A DNA stretch of 64,000 nt, taken from the NCBI GenBank assembly GCA_963776935.1, contig CAVZOP010000002.1, positions 1,054,001 to 1,118,000 of the forward strand, read 5' to 3'. The stretch is from JALOLG01 sp963776935 (GTDB taxonomy: Bacteria > Actinomycetota > Acidimicrobiia > Acidimicrobiales > Ilumatobacteraceae). The notes under the pieces were generated by a model. It saw nothing but the letters and a program-made list of their open reading frames with translations. It made no database searches and was not told where the DNA came from. This document shows positions 27,022 through 35,899 of the stretch, piece after piece (the first letter of the stretch is position 1; every line of letters begins with the position of its first letter). The translations under genes were made by a program, and so were the position numbers.

Positions 27022-28815
27022 ATGTGGGACGAGTATTGGGAAGACCGGGGATCGCCGTGGGAGTACGACCCGGGGCCGGCCAAGAACCGGCGGTGGTCGA
27101 AGCTGTTCGCCCAGACGCCGAACTACCGCGCGTTCGGCCGGGCACTGTCGGGCAGCGAGGAGTTCCGGTGGCACTTCGGACCGATGTTCTATCGAGGGCG
27201 CCTCGGTGACCACCAGGTCAAGGTGCTCATCGTCGGTCAAGAAGGCGCCCAGGACGAGTCGCTGAGTCACCGGTCGTTCACGGGTGGCACTGGGGCTCGC
27301 ATGCAGCGCCTGTTGACGAACCTCGGGATCTCCCGCTCGTACCTGTTCCTGAACACGTTCGTGTATCCGATCTTCGATCAGTACAACGGCCTGCTGCCCA
27401 CGATCGCTCAGCATCCCGCCTCACCGATCGCCCGCCACCGCAACGAGATCCTCGACTACGCCGCGGCACGCAACGATCTCCAGCTGGCGATCGCCGTGGG
27501 CCGGGCAGCCAAGGAGTCGCTGGCGAGCTGGGTGGTGTCGCACGGCGGTGCCGCCGATCCGGAGAAGCTCCACCTCGCCGACGCGTCGGTGATCTCACCC
27601 CACCTCAGGATGGTCGGGGTCCTGCACCCCGGTGGAGCGGCTCAGGGTGGCGCCGTCGCCGGCATCATCGCCAGCTTCAAGGCGGCGATCACCCAAGTGC
27701 ACCAGTGGGTCGACGACGACCCGAGCTGGCTCCCGGTCGACACCGGCGCGACGCGCAGCAGCGCGGCGTCGTACACGTACTCCTCCGACCCGATCCCCTT
27801 CCGTGACTTCCCCTACGGCACGGCGTGGCGGCTCGGTCGCGGCGGCACCTCCTCGAACCGTCGCGACAACCAGCGCGGCATCCAGATCTTCTCCGAGCAC
27901 GGCAAGTACAACAACGACGGACACACCATTTCCTACTCGGGCAGCGTTGCGGGCACGCAAACCGGCTACGACGCACCCGCCGGCGACCTGGCGTGGGAGC
28001 CGCCACGCCTGGCGCACGGTGACTTCGACCGCGGACCTGGCGCCAAGTTCGCGCGCCTGCTCCAGGGCGGCCTCGCCGGCTTGGCCTGGCCGGACTTCAA
28101 ATCGTTCGGGCTCAAATGCGAGGCGTCGTTCGGCACCGGGCCGATCTTCAGGGGCCGCCTCGACAAGCCCAGCATCCTGGTGATCGCCGACCAGGAGTCG
28201 CACGACGACCTGTTCACCATGCGGGCGTCGACCGGCGACTCCGGCCAGCACCTGCAGGCGTTCCTCACTGCGGCCGGGCTCACCGACCGGTACGGCATCT
28301 TGCGCACACTCCCCGTCGACACGCTCGGTGACGACCAATCACACGTCGAGGCCGCCGTCGACTCGCCCGCCGTCCGGGCGCTCCTCGCCGAAGCCGTCAA
28401 GCGATCGCAGCCCGCCGTTCTGCTGTTCGTCGGCCCGCTCGCGCAGCGTCTGCGCGTCCACGTAGCGCCGGCCGGGACACCGGTGGTGACGATGAAGTCG
28501 CGCCAGCAGTCGGGCGTCGACGCCAATTGGCGCGCCGCGCTCCAACAGCTCGCAGCGCTCACCTACCCCCGCGACGTCGCGTCGCCGACGTTCGACTACC
28601 ACGGCGAGCGCGAGCAGATCCCGCGGCGCGACCTACCGTTCGGCACGCTGCGCTGGCAGGGGTCGAGTGGCGACCGTGCCCAGCGTCCGATGCGGAGCGG
28701 ATCCCCGTCGTTCGACTACTACAAGGTGTCGATGCCGGCGTGGGCGGCGAGTCTCGCCGCGACGCCGCTCTCGCCGTCCGAGGCCGCCGACGCCGACGTG
28801 CTCAAGAACCTCTGA
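27022..28815 (+). CDS. Tandem uracil-DNA-glycosylase-like protein (two halves), first gene of a three-gene operon
   Basis: 597 residues, cytosolic by appearance. Residues about 66-230 look like a family-4/5 UDG-like fold: VLIVGQEGAQDESLSHRSFT followed by GGTGARMQRLLTNLG matches the GxxPGxxE...GRxFxGxxGxxLxxxL pattern, then LFLNTFVYP, DLQLAIAVGRAAKESL and VGVLHPGGAAQG. Residues about 383-512 repeat the fold in weaker form (ILVIADQESHDDLFTMRAST, GDSGQHLQAFLTAAGL, AVLLFVGPLAQRL). Each half is followed by a shared motif: IPFRDFPYGTAWR at 259 and IPRRDLPFGTLRW at 533. The first half keeps Glu and Asp of the water-activating motif in altered form; the second seems non-catalytic. ATG 27022 (MWDEYWEDRGSPW) is chosen. 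It lies 16 bases before the amidohydrolase gene. Enzymatic activity is unknown. Confidence 0.68.
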   Translation: MWDEYWEDRGSPWEYDPGPAKNRRWSKLFAQTPNYRAFGRALSGSEEFRWHFGPMFYRGRLGDHQVKVLIVGQEGAQDESLSHRSFTGGTGARMQRLLTNLGISRSYLFLNTFVYPIFDQYNGLLPTIAQHPASPIARHRNEILDYAAARNDLQLAIAVGRAAKESLASWVVSHGGAADPEKLHLADASVISPHLRMVGVLHPGGAAQGGAVAGIIASFKAAITQVHQWVDDDPSWLPVDTGATRSSAASYTYSSDPIPFRDFPYGTAWRLGRGGTSSNRRDNQRGIQIFSEHGKYNNDGHTISYSGSVAGTQTGYDAPAGDLAWEPPRLAHGDFDRGPGAKFARLLQGGLAGLAWPDFKSFGLKCEASFGTGPIFRGRLDKPSILVIADQESHDDLFTMRASTGDSGQHLQAFLTAAGLTDRYGILRTLPVDTLGDDQSHVEAAVDSPAVRALLAEAVKRSQPAVLLFVGPLAQRLRVHVAPAGTPVVTMKSRQQSGVDANWRAALQQLAALTYPRDVASPTFDYHGEREQIPRRDLPFGTLRWQGSSGDRAQRPMRSGSPSFDYYKVSMPAWAASLAATPLSPSEAADADVLKNL

Positions 28816-28831
28816 TGCTCGAGTTGCCCTG

Positions 28832-30385
28832 ATGATCGAGCTCCAGGGCCGCGTCGTCGCGCTCGCCGCGTCAGAACCTGAGAAGCACTTCGTCGGACGA
28901 GTGCGCTTCGCCGGCGACGTCGTCGACAGCGTGCTGCGCGGGCGCCACACGCCGGCGGCCGGTGTCGAGCAGGTCGACGTCGGCGACGCGTACATCTACC
29001 CGGGGCTCACCGACCTGCATTCCCATCTCGGGTTCGCGACCCTCCCGCTGTGGCACGAGGCGTCCCGCACCGTCGGCCCGTGGATGCACCGCGACCTCTG
29101 GCCCGCCGCGGCGTCGTACAAGCCGGCCGTGAGTTGGCCGGCCTACGCGTACATGAAGGGGGCGCCCGAGGCGCTGCTCGTCTACGCCCAGGTGCGTGCC
29201 CTCGCCGGTGGAACGACCACGATCCAGGGGTGGCCGAACGCCAACGTCGCGGCCGCCAATCAACTCGTGCGCAGCGTCGACGACGGCATCGACCCCGATG
29301 CCGTGCGGACGTCGGTCATCAACCTCACATCGGCCGAGCTCGACGACCGGCGCGAGATGCTCGAGTTGGGCCGCACCCTCGTGTACCACCTGTGTGAAGG
29401 CCAGCTCGGCAGCAAGGTCGCCCGCGAGTTCGCCGACGTCGCCACCGCCGGTTGTCTCCGCCACCGCCTCATCGCGATCCACTGCTGCGCCGTCGGCGAC
29501 GACGAGTTCCGGCAATGGAAGGTGCACGCCGAGCTCGCCGATCAGAAGGCACCGGGCGGCGTGGTGTGGTCGCCGTTCTCGAACCTGTGGCTCTACAACC
29601 AGACCACCGACGTGGTTGCCGCCCGTCGCCACGGTGTGGCCGTCTCGCTCGGCTCCGACTGGGGCCCGTCGGGCACGAAGAACCTGCTCGGTGAATTGAA
29701 GGTCGCCTATACGTGGGCCCGGCAAGCACAACTCGATCTGACGCCGTTCGACCTCGCCGAGATGGTGACGTCGACGCCCGGCGATCTGCTCGCCAGAGCC
29801 TGGCTCGACCGCGGCCCGGGACGGCTCGAGGCCGGTCGGCTGGCCGATGCCGTGGTGCTCGCGAATCGTCACGCCGATCCGTGGACCAACCTCGTGCTCG
29901 CCCGGGAGGACGACGTTCAGCTGGTCGTCGGCGACGGCCGGGCGCGCTACGGGACGCGCCCACTGATGCGCGCCGCGGGCGAACGGCGCACGACGGCCGT
30001 GCGGATCGGATCGACGACGCGTGATGTGTCGCTGCGCCAGCCGGACGATCCGACCGCATCGTGGACCTGGACGGCGGTGATGCGCGAGCTGCGCAGGGTG
30101 CAGGTCGACCCGGTCGCGGCGATTGCCGACGGGCTCGCCGCCGAGGCCGTCGAAGCCAACGTCACGACTCCAACCGTCGGCCGTTTGATCCTCGAGTCCG
30201 ACATGCCGGGTGGTCCGAACAGTGTCGCCGGCCCTCCACCCACCGGCACCAAGTTCGACGCGCCGAAGCTGCCCTCGCTCGTCCACGATCGCGCCTGGTT
30301 CCGCTCGGTGCGCAACCACGGCTACCACGACCATCTGCTCGACCATCTCGACCAGCTCTTCGCTCCGGATGCGGAGTTGACGTGA
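28832..30385 (+). CDS. Metal-dependent amidohydrolase, second gene of the UDG-like operon
   Basis: 517 residues of the TrzN/AtzA-like amidohydrolase superfamily. After an N-terminal beta-sandwich, GDAYIYPGLTDLHSHLGF carries the HxH pair (His63, His65). Further metal or catalytic positions are His186 (VYHLCEGQ), His217 (AIHCCAV) and Asp276 (VSLGSDWGPSG), the Asp that activates water. SPFSNLWLYNQTTDV and LEAGRLADAVVLANR complete the pattern. A C-terminal extension of about 110 residues (after 400) is unlike deaminases of known function. These enzymes deaminate or dechlorinate N-heterocycles or cleave amides; the true substrate is unknown. Its stop overlaps the GTG of the S41 gene (GTGA), so the two are co-translated. 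Confidence 0.8.
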   Translation: MIELQGRVVALAASEPEKHFVGRVRFAGDVVDSVLRGRHTPAAGVEQVDVGDAYIYPGLTDLHSHLGFATLPLWHEASRTVGPWMHRDLWPAAASYKPAVSWPAYAYMKGAPEALLVYAQVRALAGGTTTIQGWPNANVAAANQLVRSVDDGIDPDAVRTSVINLTSAELDDRREMLELGRTLVYHLCEGQLGSKVAREFADVATAGCLRHRLIAIHCCAVGDDEFRQWKVHAELADQKAPGGVVWSPFSNLWLYNQTTDVVAARRHGVAVSLGSDWGPSGTKNLLGELKVAYTWARQAQLDLTPFDLAEMVTSTPGDLLARAWLDRGPGRLEAGRLADAVVLANRHADPWTNLVLAREDDVQLVVGDGRARYGTRPLMRAAGERRTTAVRIGSTTRDVSLRQPDDPTASWTWTAVMRELRRVQVDPVAAIADGLAAEAVEANVTTPTVGRLILESDMPGGPNSVAGPPPTGTKFDAPKLPSLVHDRAWFRSVRNHGYHDHLLDHLDQLFAPDAELT

Positions 30386-32232
30386 ACGAAGATCGGCGCG
30401 GTCTGAGTCGGGAGGAGGCGCGCGCCGCCGCGCCACCGATCGAACCGCTGACGAGCGGTGAGCGCACCGCGATCATCACGATGTTCACCGATCTGCTCGA
30501 CGGGCTGTACGTGCACCTACCGCTCAAACGGGCGATGTACGGGATCGATCCCGTGCAGCAACTCCGCCGACTCCACGAACGATCGCGGGCGATGTCCGAT
30601 GAAGCGTTCCATCGTGAGATCGCGACGATCCTGTCGAACCTGCGCGACGCCCACACCGTCTACATCGCGCCGTCCGGGTTCCTCGGGTCCGTCGCCCGTC
30701 TGCCGTTCCTGGTCGAGCAGTTCGGCACCGAGGATGCGCCGGGGTTCCTGGTGTCGAAGGTGATCGACGAGCTCGTCGACGACCCCGAGTTCGTCACTGG
30801 CGTCGAGATCGTCGAGTGGAACGGCGTACCGATCACGGAGGCGATCCGCCGCCGCGGCGAGGTCGAGCGCGGCGGTCGTCCCGACAGCGCGATGGCACGT
30901 GCGCTCGACTCGCTCACGCTGCGGCCGCTCGGGCTCGGTCCACCGCCGGACGAGAAATGGGTGATCGTCGGCTACCGCACCGGCGACGACCAGCCGATTC
31001 GGGAGCATCGCTTCGAGTGGCGCTTCATCGACCCGGGTCCCGGACCCGACGAACCGCATCCCACCGCACCCGCCGCCACCGCGACCGCGATGCATCCCGA
31101 CCGAGCGCTGGTGCGGCGGGCCAAGAAGCTGTCGTTCAACACCGGGCTGTGGAGCACCGAGGATCGCGACCGGATGTCGGCTGCCCGTCCGTCCGTCGAC
31201 CCCAGTGGCTGGTTGACCGGCAAGTTCCAGGACAACGTGTCGGCCCGCCCGATCACCGTCGACGGACGCGACTACGGCTACCTCCGGCTGTGGAGCTTCG
31301 ATCTCGCCGACGACGACGGCTTCGTCGCCGAGGTGATCGACATGCTGCACGAGCTCCCGCCGGACGGGCTCATCATCGACCTGCGTGGCAACCCGGGCGG
31401 ATTGATCTGGGCGGCGGAGCGACTCCTGCAGCTGTTCACTCCATCGCGGATCTCGCCGTCGCGGTTCTCGATCATCGCCTCCGACCTCACGCGCGCGATG
31501 ACCGACGCCCCCCAGAACCGGCGTGAGCTGGGCCCGTGGCGCCGCACGCTGCTCGAGGCCATCGGCACCGGCGAGGTGTACTCGCAGTCGGTCACGATCA
31601 CCCCGCACGATCGGTGCAACGACATCGGCCAGGTCTACGGCGGTCCGGTCGTCGCCGTCGTCGATCCGACCACGTACTCCGCGGCCGATCTGTTCGCCGC
31701 CGGGTTTGCCGACAACGGCCTCGGCACGGTCGTGAGCGTCGGCCGTGCCACGGGCGCGGGCGGCGCCAACGTGTGGCGGGCCGACACCCTCAACAGCGTG
31801 CTGGCCGGCACAGCGCATCGCCTCCCCCGGCTGCCCAAGGGCGTCGGCTTCACGATGTCGGTCCGGCGGGCGACGCGGATCGGCGCGTCCGACGGTGCCC
31901 CGATCGAAGATGTCGGCATCGTCGGGCACCGTGCCTACGCCATGACCCGCGACGACCTGCTCCTCGGCAACGGCGGCCTGCACGCCTACTGTGCCCGGCT
32001 GCTCGACGCCGAGCCGACCACGTCGATGGCGGTCGAGTGGAAGCAGCCCGACCTCTCGGTGTCAGTGGCACGGCTCGATCGCGTCGACGTGTACGTCGAC
32101 GATCGGCCCCGCGCCTCGCTCGACGTCGACGATGGCTGCCGGCTCGAGCTCACCGACGTCAGAGAGCACATCCGGGTCGAGGGCTACCGGGGCGCCAACG
32201 TCAAACAGGTGCGCGTGATCCGGATCGACTGA
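30382..32232 (+). CDS. S41-family (tail-specific/CtpA-like) peptidase, third gene of the UDG-like operon
   Basis: 616 residues. A helical N-terminus (residues 25-105) precedes a PDZ-like region (VEIVEWNGVPITEAI near 141) and the S41 catalytic domain: LIIDLRGNPGGLIWAAERLL near 330 and DPTTYSAADLFAAGFADNG near 428, with Ser433 as the predicted nucleophile. The C-terminal 90 residues form a beta-rich tail (VDVYVDDRPRASLDVDD). No signal peptide is visible, so it should act in the cytosol, unlike periplasmic CtpA. The GTG start overlaps the previous stop. It ends the operon; the next gene starts 66 bases on. Related proteases process tails or act in regulated proteolysis; the role here is unknown. 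Confidence 0.8.
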   Translation: MNEDRRGLSREEARAAAPPIEPLTSGERTAIITMFTDLLDGLYVHLPLKRAMYGIDPVQQLRRLHERSRAMSDEAFHREIATILSNLRDAHTVYIAPSGFLGSVARLPFLVEQFGTEDAPGFLVSKVIDELVDDPEFVTGVEIVEWNGVPITEAIRRRGEVERGGRPDSAMARALDSLTLRPLGLGPPPDEKWVIVGYRTGDDQPIREHRFEWRFIDPGPGPDEPHPTAPAATATAMHPDRALVRRAKKLSFNTGLWSTEDRDRMSAARPSVDPSGWLTGKFQDNVSARPITVDGRDYGYLRLWSFDLADDDGFVAEVIDMLHELPPDGLIIDLRGNPGGLIWAAERLLQLFTPSRISPSRFSIIASDLTRAMTDAPQNRRELGPWRRTLLEAIGTGEVYSQSVTITPHDRCNDIGQVYGGPVVAVVDPTTYSAADLFAAGFADNGLGTVVSVGRATGAGGANVWRADTLNSVLAGTAHRLPRLPKGVGFTMSVRRATRIGASDGAPIEDVGIVGHRAYAMTRDDLLLGNGGLHAYCARLLDAEPTTSMAVEWKQPDLSVSVARLDRVDVYVDDRPRASLDVDDGCRLELTDVREHIRVEGYRGANVKQVRVIRID

Positions 32233-32297
32233 GGACGGGTCCGCGGCGGTCGGCGTCGGACACCTCACGAACGGCTGGCGGCGAACGTTCTAGAGGC

Positions 32298-33080
32298 ATG
32301 ATCGATGTGGATCGCCAGACTGGATTGCGACGCACCCGGCGCAGCGCACGCGGTGGCGTACCGACCGTGCTGCCGCCCGCGACGGCGACACCCGACGGGC
32401 AGCTGGCGTTGCCGATCGACGATCCGAACCGTTCGACGCAACGGCGCATCGTGCTGCCCGGTGTGGTGCACGTACCGGCCTGGCTCGACCTCGACACCCA
32501 GCGCGAACTCGCCCGGGCCTTCCGGCATTGGGCCGCACCGCCGGCCGGTCTCCGCCACCCGCGGGTGCCGACCGGCCACGTGATGAGCGTGCAGTCGGTG
32601 TGCCTCGGCTGGCACTGGCTGCCGTACGAGTACTCCCGCACCGCCGACGACACCGACGGGGCGCCGGTGAAGCCGCTGCCGCCCGCGATCGCCGACCTGG
32701 CGCGGGCGGCGGTCGCTGTCGCGTACGGTCCGCACAGTCCAGAAGCGACCGCCTTCGCACCCGATGCGGCGATCGTGAACCTGTACGCACCGGGCGCCAG
32801 GCTCGGGATCCACCAGGACGGCGACGAGCCGGCCGACGCCCCGGTCGTGACGATCAGCCTCGGCGATTCGTGCGTGTTCAGGCTGGCCGGTGTCGATCGC
32901 CGGACCGCTCCGTTCACCGACATCGACATGCGCAGCGGCGACCTGCTGGTGTTCGGAGGACCCAACCGCCTGATCCATCACGGCGTGCCCAAGGTCCACA
33001 CCGGGACGGCACCACAGGGGCTCGAGCTCCCGCCCGGTCGGCTCAGCATCACGGTGCGCGAGACGGGATTGTCACGATGA
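32298..33080 (+). CDS. alkB: AlkB-family DNA/RNA alkylation repair dioxygenase
   Basis: 260-residue Fe(II)/2-oxoglutarate dioxygenase that oxidatively removes 1-methyladenine and 3-methylcytosine lesions. The iron facial triad is visible: His and Asp in GARLGIHQDGDEP, and the distal His in GPNRLIHHGVP. The 2-oxoglutarate-binding Arg lies in RLSITVRETG. NLYAPGARLGIHQD and SLGDSCVFRLAG are typical for bacterial AlkB. A basic 40-residue N-terminal tail precedes the fold. ATG at 32298 opens a four-gene operon with an ECF sigma factor, Ogt and a second 2OG oxygenase. Confidence 0.92.
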   Translation: MIDVDRQTGLRRTRRSARGGVPTVLPPATATPDGQLALPIDDPNRSTQRRIVLPGVVHVPAWLDLDTQRELARAFRHWAAPPAGLRHPRVPTGHVMSVQSVCLGWHWLPYEYSRTADDTDGAPVKPLPPAIADLARAAVAVAYGPHSPEATAFAPDAAIVNLYAPGARLGIHQDGDEPADAPVVTISLGDSCVFRLAGVDRRTAPFTDIDMRSGDLLVFGGPNRLIHHGVPKVHTGTAPQGLELPPGRLSITVRETGLSR

Positions 33081-33125
33081 CGGGTGGCGACCTCACGCTC
33101 GGCCGCGCCGAGACGTTTGACTGGT

Positions 33126-33602
33126 GTGGTGCAACCGTTCGAGGACGTCGTCGCCGAACACGGACCCGTGGTCATGCGCGTGTGCCGGGCGATGCTGGGC
33201 CGCACCGACGCCGACGACGCATGGGCGGAGACGTTCCTCGCCGCCCTCAACGCCTACCCGCAGCTGCGGCCCGACAGCAACGTCCGTGCCTGGCTGCTGA
33301 CGATCGCCCACCGCAAGGCCATCGACCAGACCCGGTCACGGGCGCGACGACCGCTCCCGGTCGACGATCTGCCCGAGACCCCCTCGACGATCGGCACCCC
33401 TGCCGATCCCGACGCCGAGTTGTGGGCGGCCCTCCAGGCGCTGCCGTTCAAGCAGCGCGGTGCCGTCACCTACCACCACCTGGCCGGCATGCCATACGCC
33501 GAGGTCGCGGTGTTGCTGGATTCCAGCGAAGCCGCGGCCCGGCGCAGCGCGGCTGATGGCATCGCCAGGCTGCGCAAGAGCTACTCGAAGGGATCGCCAT
33601 GA
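33126..33602 (+). CDS. ECF-type RNA polymerase sigma factor of the alkylation-repair operon
   Basis: About 158 residues with sigma region 2 (FEDVVAEHGPVVMRVCRAML, DDAWAETFLAALNAYPQL, NVRAWLLTIAHRKAIDQTRS) and region 4 (WAALQALPFKQRGAVTYHHL, YAEVAVLLDSSEAAARRSAA). No anti-sigma gene is adjacent. The start is taken at GTG 33126 (GTG 33129 is equivalent); an ATG at 33077 overlapping the alkB stop is in another frame. It ends in an ATGA overlap with ogt. It probably directs expression of this repair operon, which is inference from gene order. Confidence 0.82.
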   Translation: MVQPFEDVVAEHGPVVMRVCRAMLGRTDADDAWAETFLAALNAYPQLRPDSNVRAWLLTIAHRKAIDQTRSRARRPLPVDDLPETPSTIGTPADPDAELWAALQALPFKQRGAVTYHHLAGMPYAEVAVLLDSSEAAARRSAADGIARLRKSYSKGSP

Positions 33603-34228
33603 TGACGAGCACGAACGAATCCACCGACCAGCAGTTGATCGATGACCTGTTCGCCGCTCTCACGGCCGGCGACGACGAGCAGCGGCTCCACAGCCGGCTC
33701 GTCGACGAGGCCGAGCGCGACGGCGTGCTCGACGTCTCGTACCGCACGATCGACAGTCCGGTCGGGTCGTTGCTGCTGGCGGCCACGGCGGAGGGATTGG
33801 TGAGGATCGCGTTCGACCGTGAGGACCACGACGTGGTCCTCACTCGACTGGCCACCGAGCTCAGCCCCCGGATCCTTCGCGCCCCGCACCGGCTCGACGC
33901 GGCGGCAACCCAGTTGGACGAGTACTTCAGCGGCCGGCGGCGCACGTTCGACGTGCCGATCGACCTGCAGTTGGCACACGGTTTCCGCCGGACGGTGCTC
34001 ACCCACTTGCGCGATATCGCCTACGGCGAGACCGCCAGTTACGCGATGGTCGCCGAGGCATCGGGGAGCCCCGCCGCGGTCCGCGCGGTGGGGAGCGCGT
34101 GCGCCAACAACCCGCTGCCGCTCGTCGTGCCGTGTCACCGAGTGGTGCGCAGCGACGGCTCGATCGGCCAGTACCTGGGCGGGACCGAGGCCAAGCAGGC
34201 CCTGCTGGCGATGGAGGCGATCACGTGA
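33599..34228 (+). CDS. ogt: Methylated-DNA--protein-cysteine methyltransferase
   Basis: 209-residue suicide repair enzyme that transfers the methyl group of O6-methylguanine to its own Cys. The active-site motif is PLVVPCHRVVRSDGSIGQYL. The helix-turn-helix region is IAYGETASYAMVAEASGSPA with the Arg finger in VRAVGSACANNP. A 45-residue Asp/Glu-rich N-terminal extension precedes the RNaseH-like domain, with no Ada-type zinc or AraC module. ATG 33599 overlaps the sigma stop, and its own stop overlaps the next GTG, so the operon is tightly coupled. Confidence 0.92.
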   Translation: MMTSTNESTDQQLIDDLFAALTAGDDEQRLHSRLVDEAERDGVLDVSYRTIDSPVGSLLLAATAEGLVRIAFDREDHDVVLTRLATELSPRILRAPHRLDAAATQLDEYFSGRRRTFDVPIDLQLAHGFRRTVLTHLRDIAYGETASYAMVAEASGSPAAVRAVGSACANNPLPLVVPCHRVVRSDGSIGQYLGGTEAKQALLAMEAIT

Positions 34229-34962
34229 GCGCGATCGCCGCCCCGACGTCGACCCCAGCCCTCGGCGGGTGCGTCGGCCGGCTCGACTGGCCGGCGATCG
34301 CCGCCGACCTCGACCACGTCGGGTGCGCGCTCACCGACTCCGTGCTCAGCCCGCCCGACTGCCGGTCCGTGGCCGCGCTGTACGACGACGACGCGCGGTT
34401 CCGCTCGACGATCGACATGGCTCGCTACCGGTTCGGCGAGGGCCAGTACCGCTATTTCGGTCGACCGCTGCCCGACGTCGTCACCGAGTTGCGCGCCGCG
34501 TTCTGGCCGCACTTGCTGCCGATCGCACGCGACTGGGCCGACCGGCTGGACCAGCGTGCACCGTGGCCTCACGAGTTCGAGGAATGGATCGACATGTGCC
34601 ACGCGGCCGGTCAATCGCGCCCGACGCCGCTGCTGCTCCGCTATGGCCCCGGCGATTGGAACGCCTTGCACCGGGACCTGTACGGGGAGTTGGTCTTCCC
34701 GTTGCAGGTCGTGGTCGGGCTCGACGAGCCGGACGTCGATTTCACTGGTGGTGAGTTCGTGATGGTCGAGCAACGACCGCGGGCACAGTCGCGCGCCACC
34801 GTCACCACGATCGGACAGGGCCGAGCGCTCGTGTTCACCACCCGCGATCGGCCAGTGCGTTCGGCGCGCGGCTGGTCCGCCGCACCCATGCGGCACGGCG
34901 TGAGCGTGCTGCGATCAGGTCGCCGTCGCGCCCTCGGTCTCGTGTTCCACGACGCCAAGTGA
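34225..34962 (+). CDS. 2OG-Fe(II) oxygenase, last gene of the alkylation-repair operon
   Basis: 245 residues. The conserved core is RYGPGDWNALHRDLYGELVF with the HxD iron ligands (His, Asp), the distal His in APMRHGVSVLRSGRR, and an Arg positioned to bind 2-oxoglutarate. FRSTIDMARYRFGEGQYRYF near residue 60 is typical of proteins annotated as 2OG-Fe(II) oxygenases beside Ogt and sigma factors in actinobacteria. It differs from AlkB in motif spacing, so a different alkyl lesion or a protein substrate is possible. GTG 34225 overlaps the ogt stop. Convergent with the VOC gene 20 bases away. Confidence 0.8.
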   Translation: MSAIAAPTSTPALGGCVGRLDWPAIAADLDHVGCALTDSVLSPPDCRSVAALYDDDARFRSTIDMARYRFGEGQYRYFGRPLPDVVTELRAAFWPHLLPIARDWADRLDQRAPWPHEFEEWIDMCHAAGQSRPTPLLLRYGPGDWNALHRDLYGELVFPLQVVVGLDEPDVDFTGGEFVMVEQRPRAQSRATVTTIGQGRALVFTTRDRPVRSARGWSAAPMRHGVSVLRSGRRRALGLVFHDAK

Positions 34963-34982
34963 CCGGCGCCCGGCACGCGGTG

Positions 34983-35774
34983 TCAGGGAGCCGGGTCGGC
35001 CTGGTTGAGCTTCAGGATCGAGAACACCGCGCCGTGAGGATCGTTCACGACCGCGAACCGTCCGGGCGGGATGTCGGTCGGCGGAACGCTCACCGTCCCT
35101 CCGAGCTCGGTCACCCGCGCCGCGCTGGCGTCGGCGTCGGCGACGGCAAAGTAGGTCATCCAGTGCGACGGCAGGTCCGGCGGCCACATGTCGCCGACCA
35201 TCGGCATCAGGCCACCGCTGATCCGGCCGCCGACCTCGATCATCCAGTACTCGGGACCTCCCGCCGCCATCGGTTGCCAGGTCCAGTCGAACACGTGCGA
35301 GTAGAACTTCCTGGCGGTCTCGGCGTCCCGTGTGGTCAGTTCGTTCCAGCAGAGCGTCCCCGGTTCGTTCACCAACTGGGCGCCGATGGTCTCGCCGGGT
35401 TGCCAGATCGAGAACGCCGCGCCGGTCGGATCCACGAACACCGCCATCCGACCTGCGGTCATCACGTCCATCGGCTCCACGAGCACCTGGCCGCCGGCCT
35501 CGGTCACCCGGGCGGCCGTCTTGTCGGCATCGTCGACCGAGACATACGTGGTCCACGACGGCGGCTGGCCCTCGCCCATCAGTGGGCCCAGTCCAGCGAC
35601 GATCTTGTCGCGGAGCAGGCACATCCGGTAGCCGCCCGTCTCCTCCACCGTTCCCGCTTCCACGATCGTCCAGCCGAACAGATCGCTGTAGAAGCTGGCC
35701 GACGCATCAGGGTCGGGGCTTCCCAGGTCCACCCACGACGGGGTCCCGGCCGGATACTTCGTCACCTCGGGCAT
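34983..35774 (-). CDS. Two-domain VOC protein (CFP-30-type)
   Basis: 263 residues made of two VOC domains. Each opens with a WxDL/WNEL motif (PSWVDLGSPDPDASASFYSD and LCWNELTTRDAETARKFYSH), has a middle YVSVDDADKTAARVTEAGG or YFAVADADASAARVTELGG strand, and ends with VDPTGAAFSIWQPGE or NDPHGAVFSILKLNQ. This matches the actinobacterial CFP-30/hydroxylase-like family, often linked to antibiotic or metabolite handling without a defined reaction. ATG start MPEVTKYPAGTPSW. The 125 bases to the MBL gene end are unremarkable. Confidence 0.88.
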   Translation of the reverse strand: MPEVTKYPAGTPSWVDLGSPDPDASASFYSDLFGWTIVEAGTVEETGGYRMCLLRDKIVAGLGPLMGEGQPPSWTTYVSVDDADKTAARVTEAGGQVLVEPMDVMTAGRMAVFVDPTGAAFSIWQPGETIGAQLVNEPGTLCWNELTTRDAETARKFYSHVFDWTWQPMAAGGPEYWMIEVGGRISGGLMPMVGDMWPPDLPSHWMTYFAVADADASAARVTELGGTVSVPPTDIPPGRFAVVNDPHGAVFSILKLNQADPAP

Positions 35775-35899
35775 GGCTCCTCCTCATTCGATGTTCGGCC
35801 GTGGATCTCTGCGTCGGATCCGCGTTCGCCGAAGTTCTGGATCGCCCCGATCGCACACTAGGCGTGGGAAGCACGGTCCCGCGCCGGCCGCCTGTTGCG

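Noticed and set aside
33077..33125. ATGA overlap start for the sigma factor at 33077
   Set aside because: That ATG reads a different frame, and the family's conserved N-terminus begins at the GTG codons at 33126-33129.
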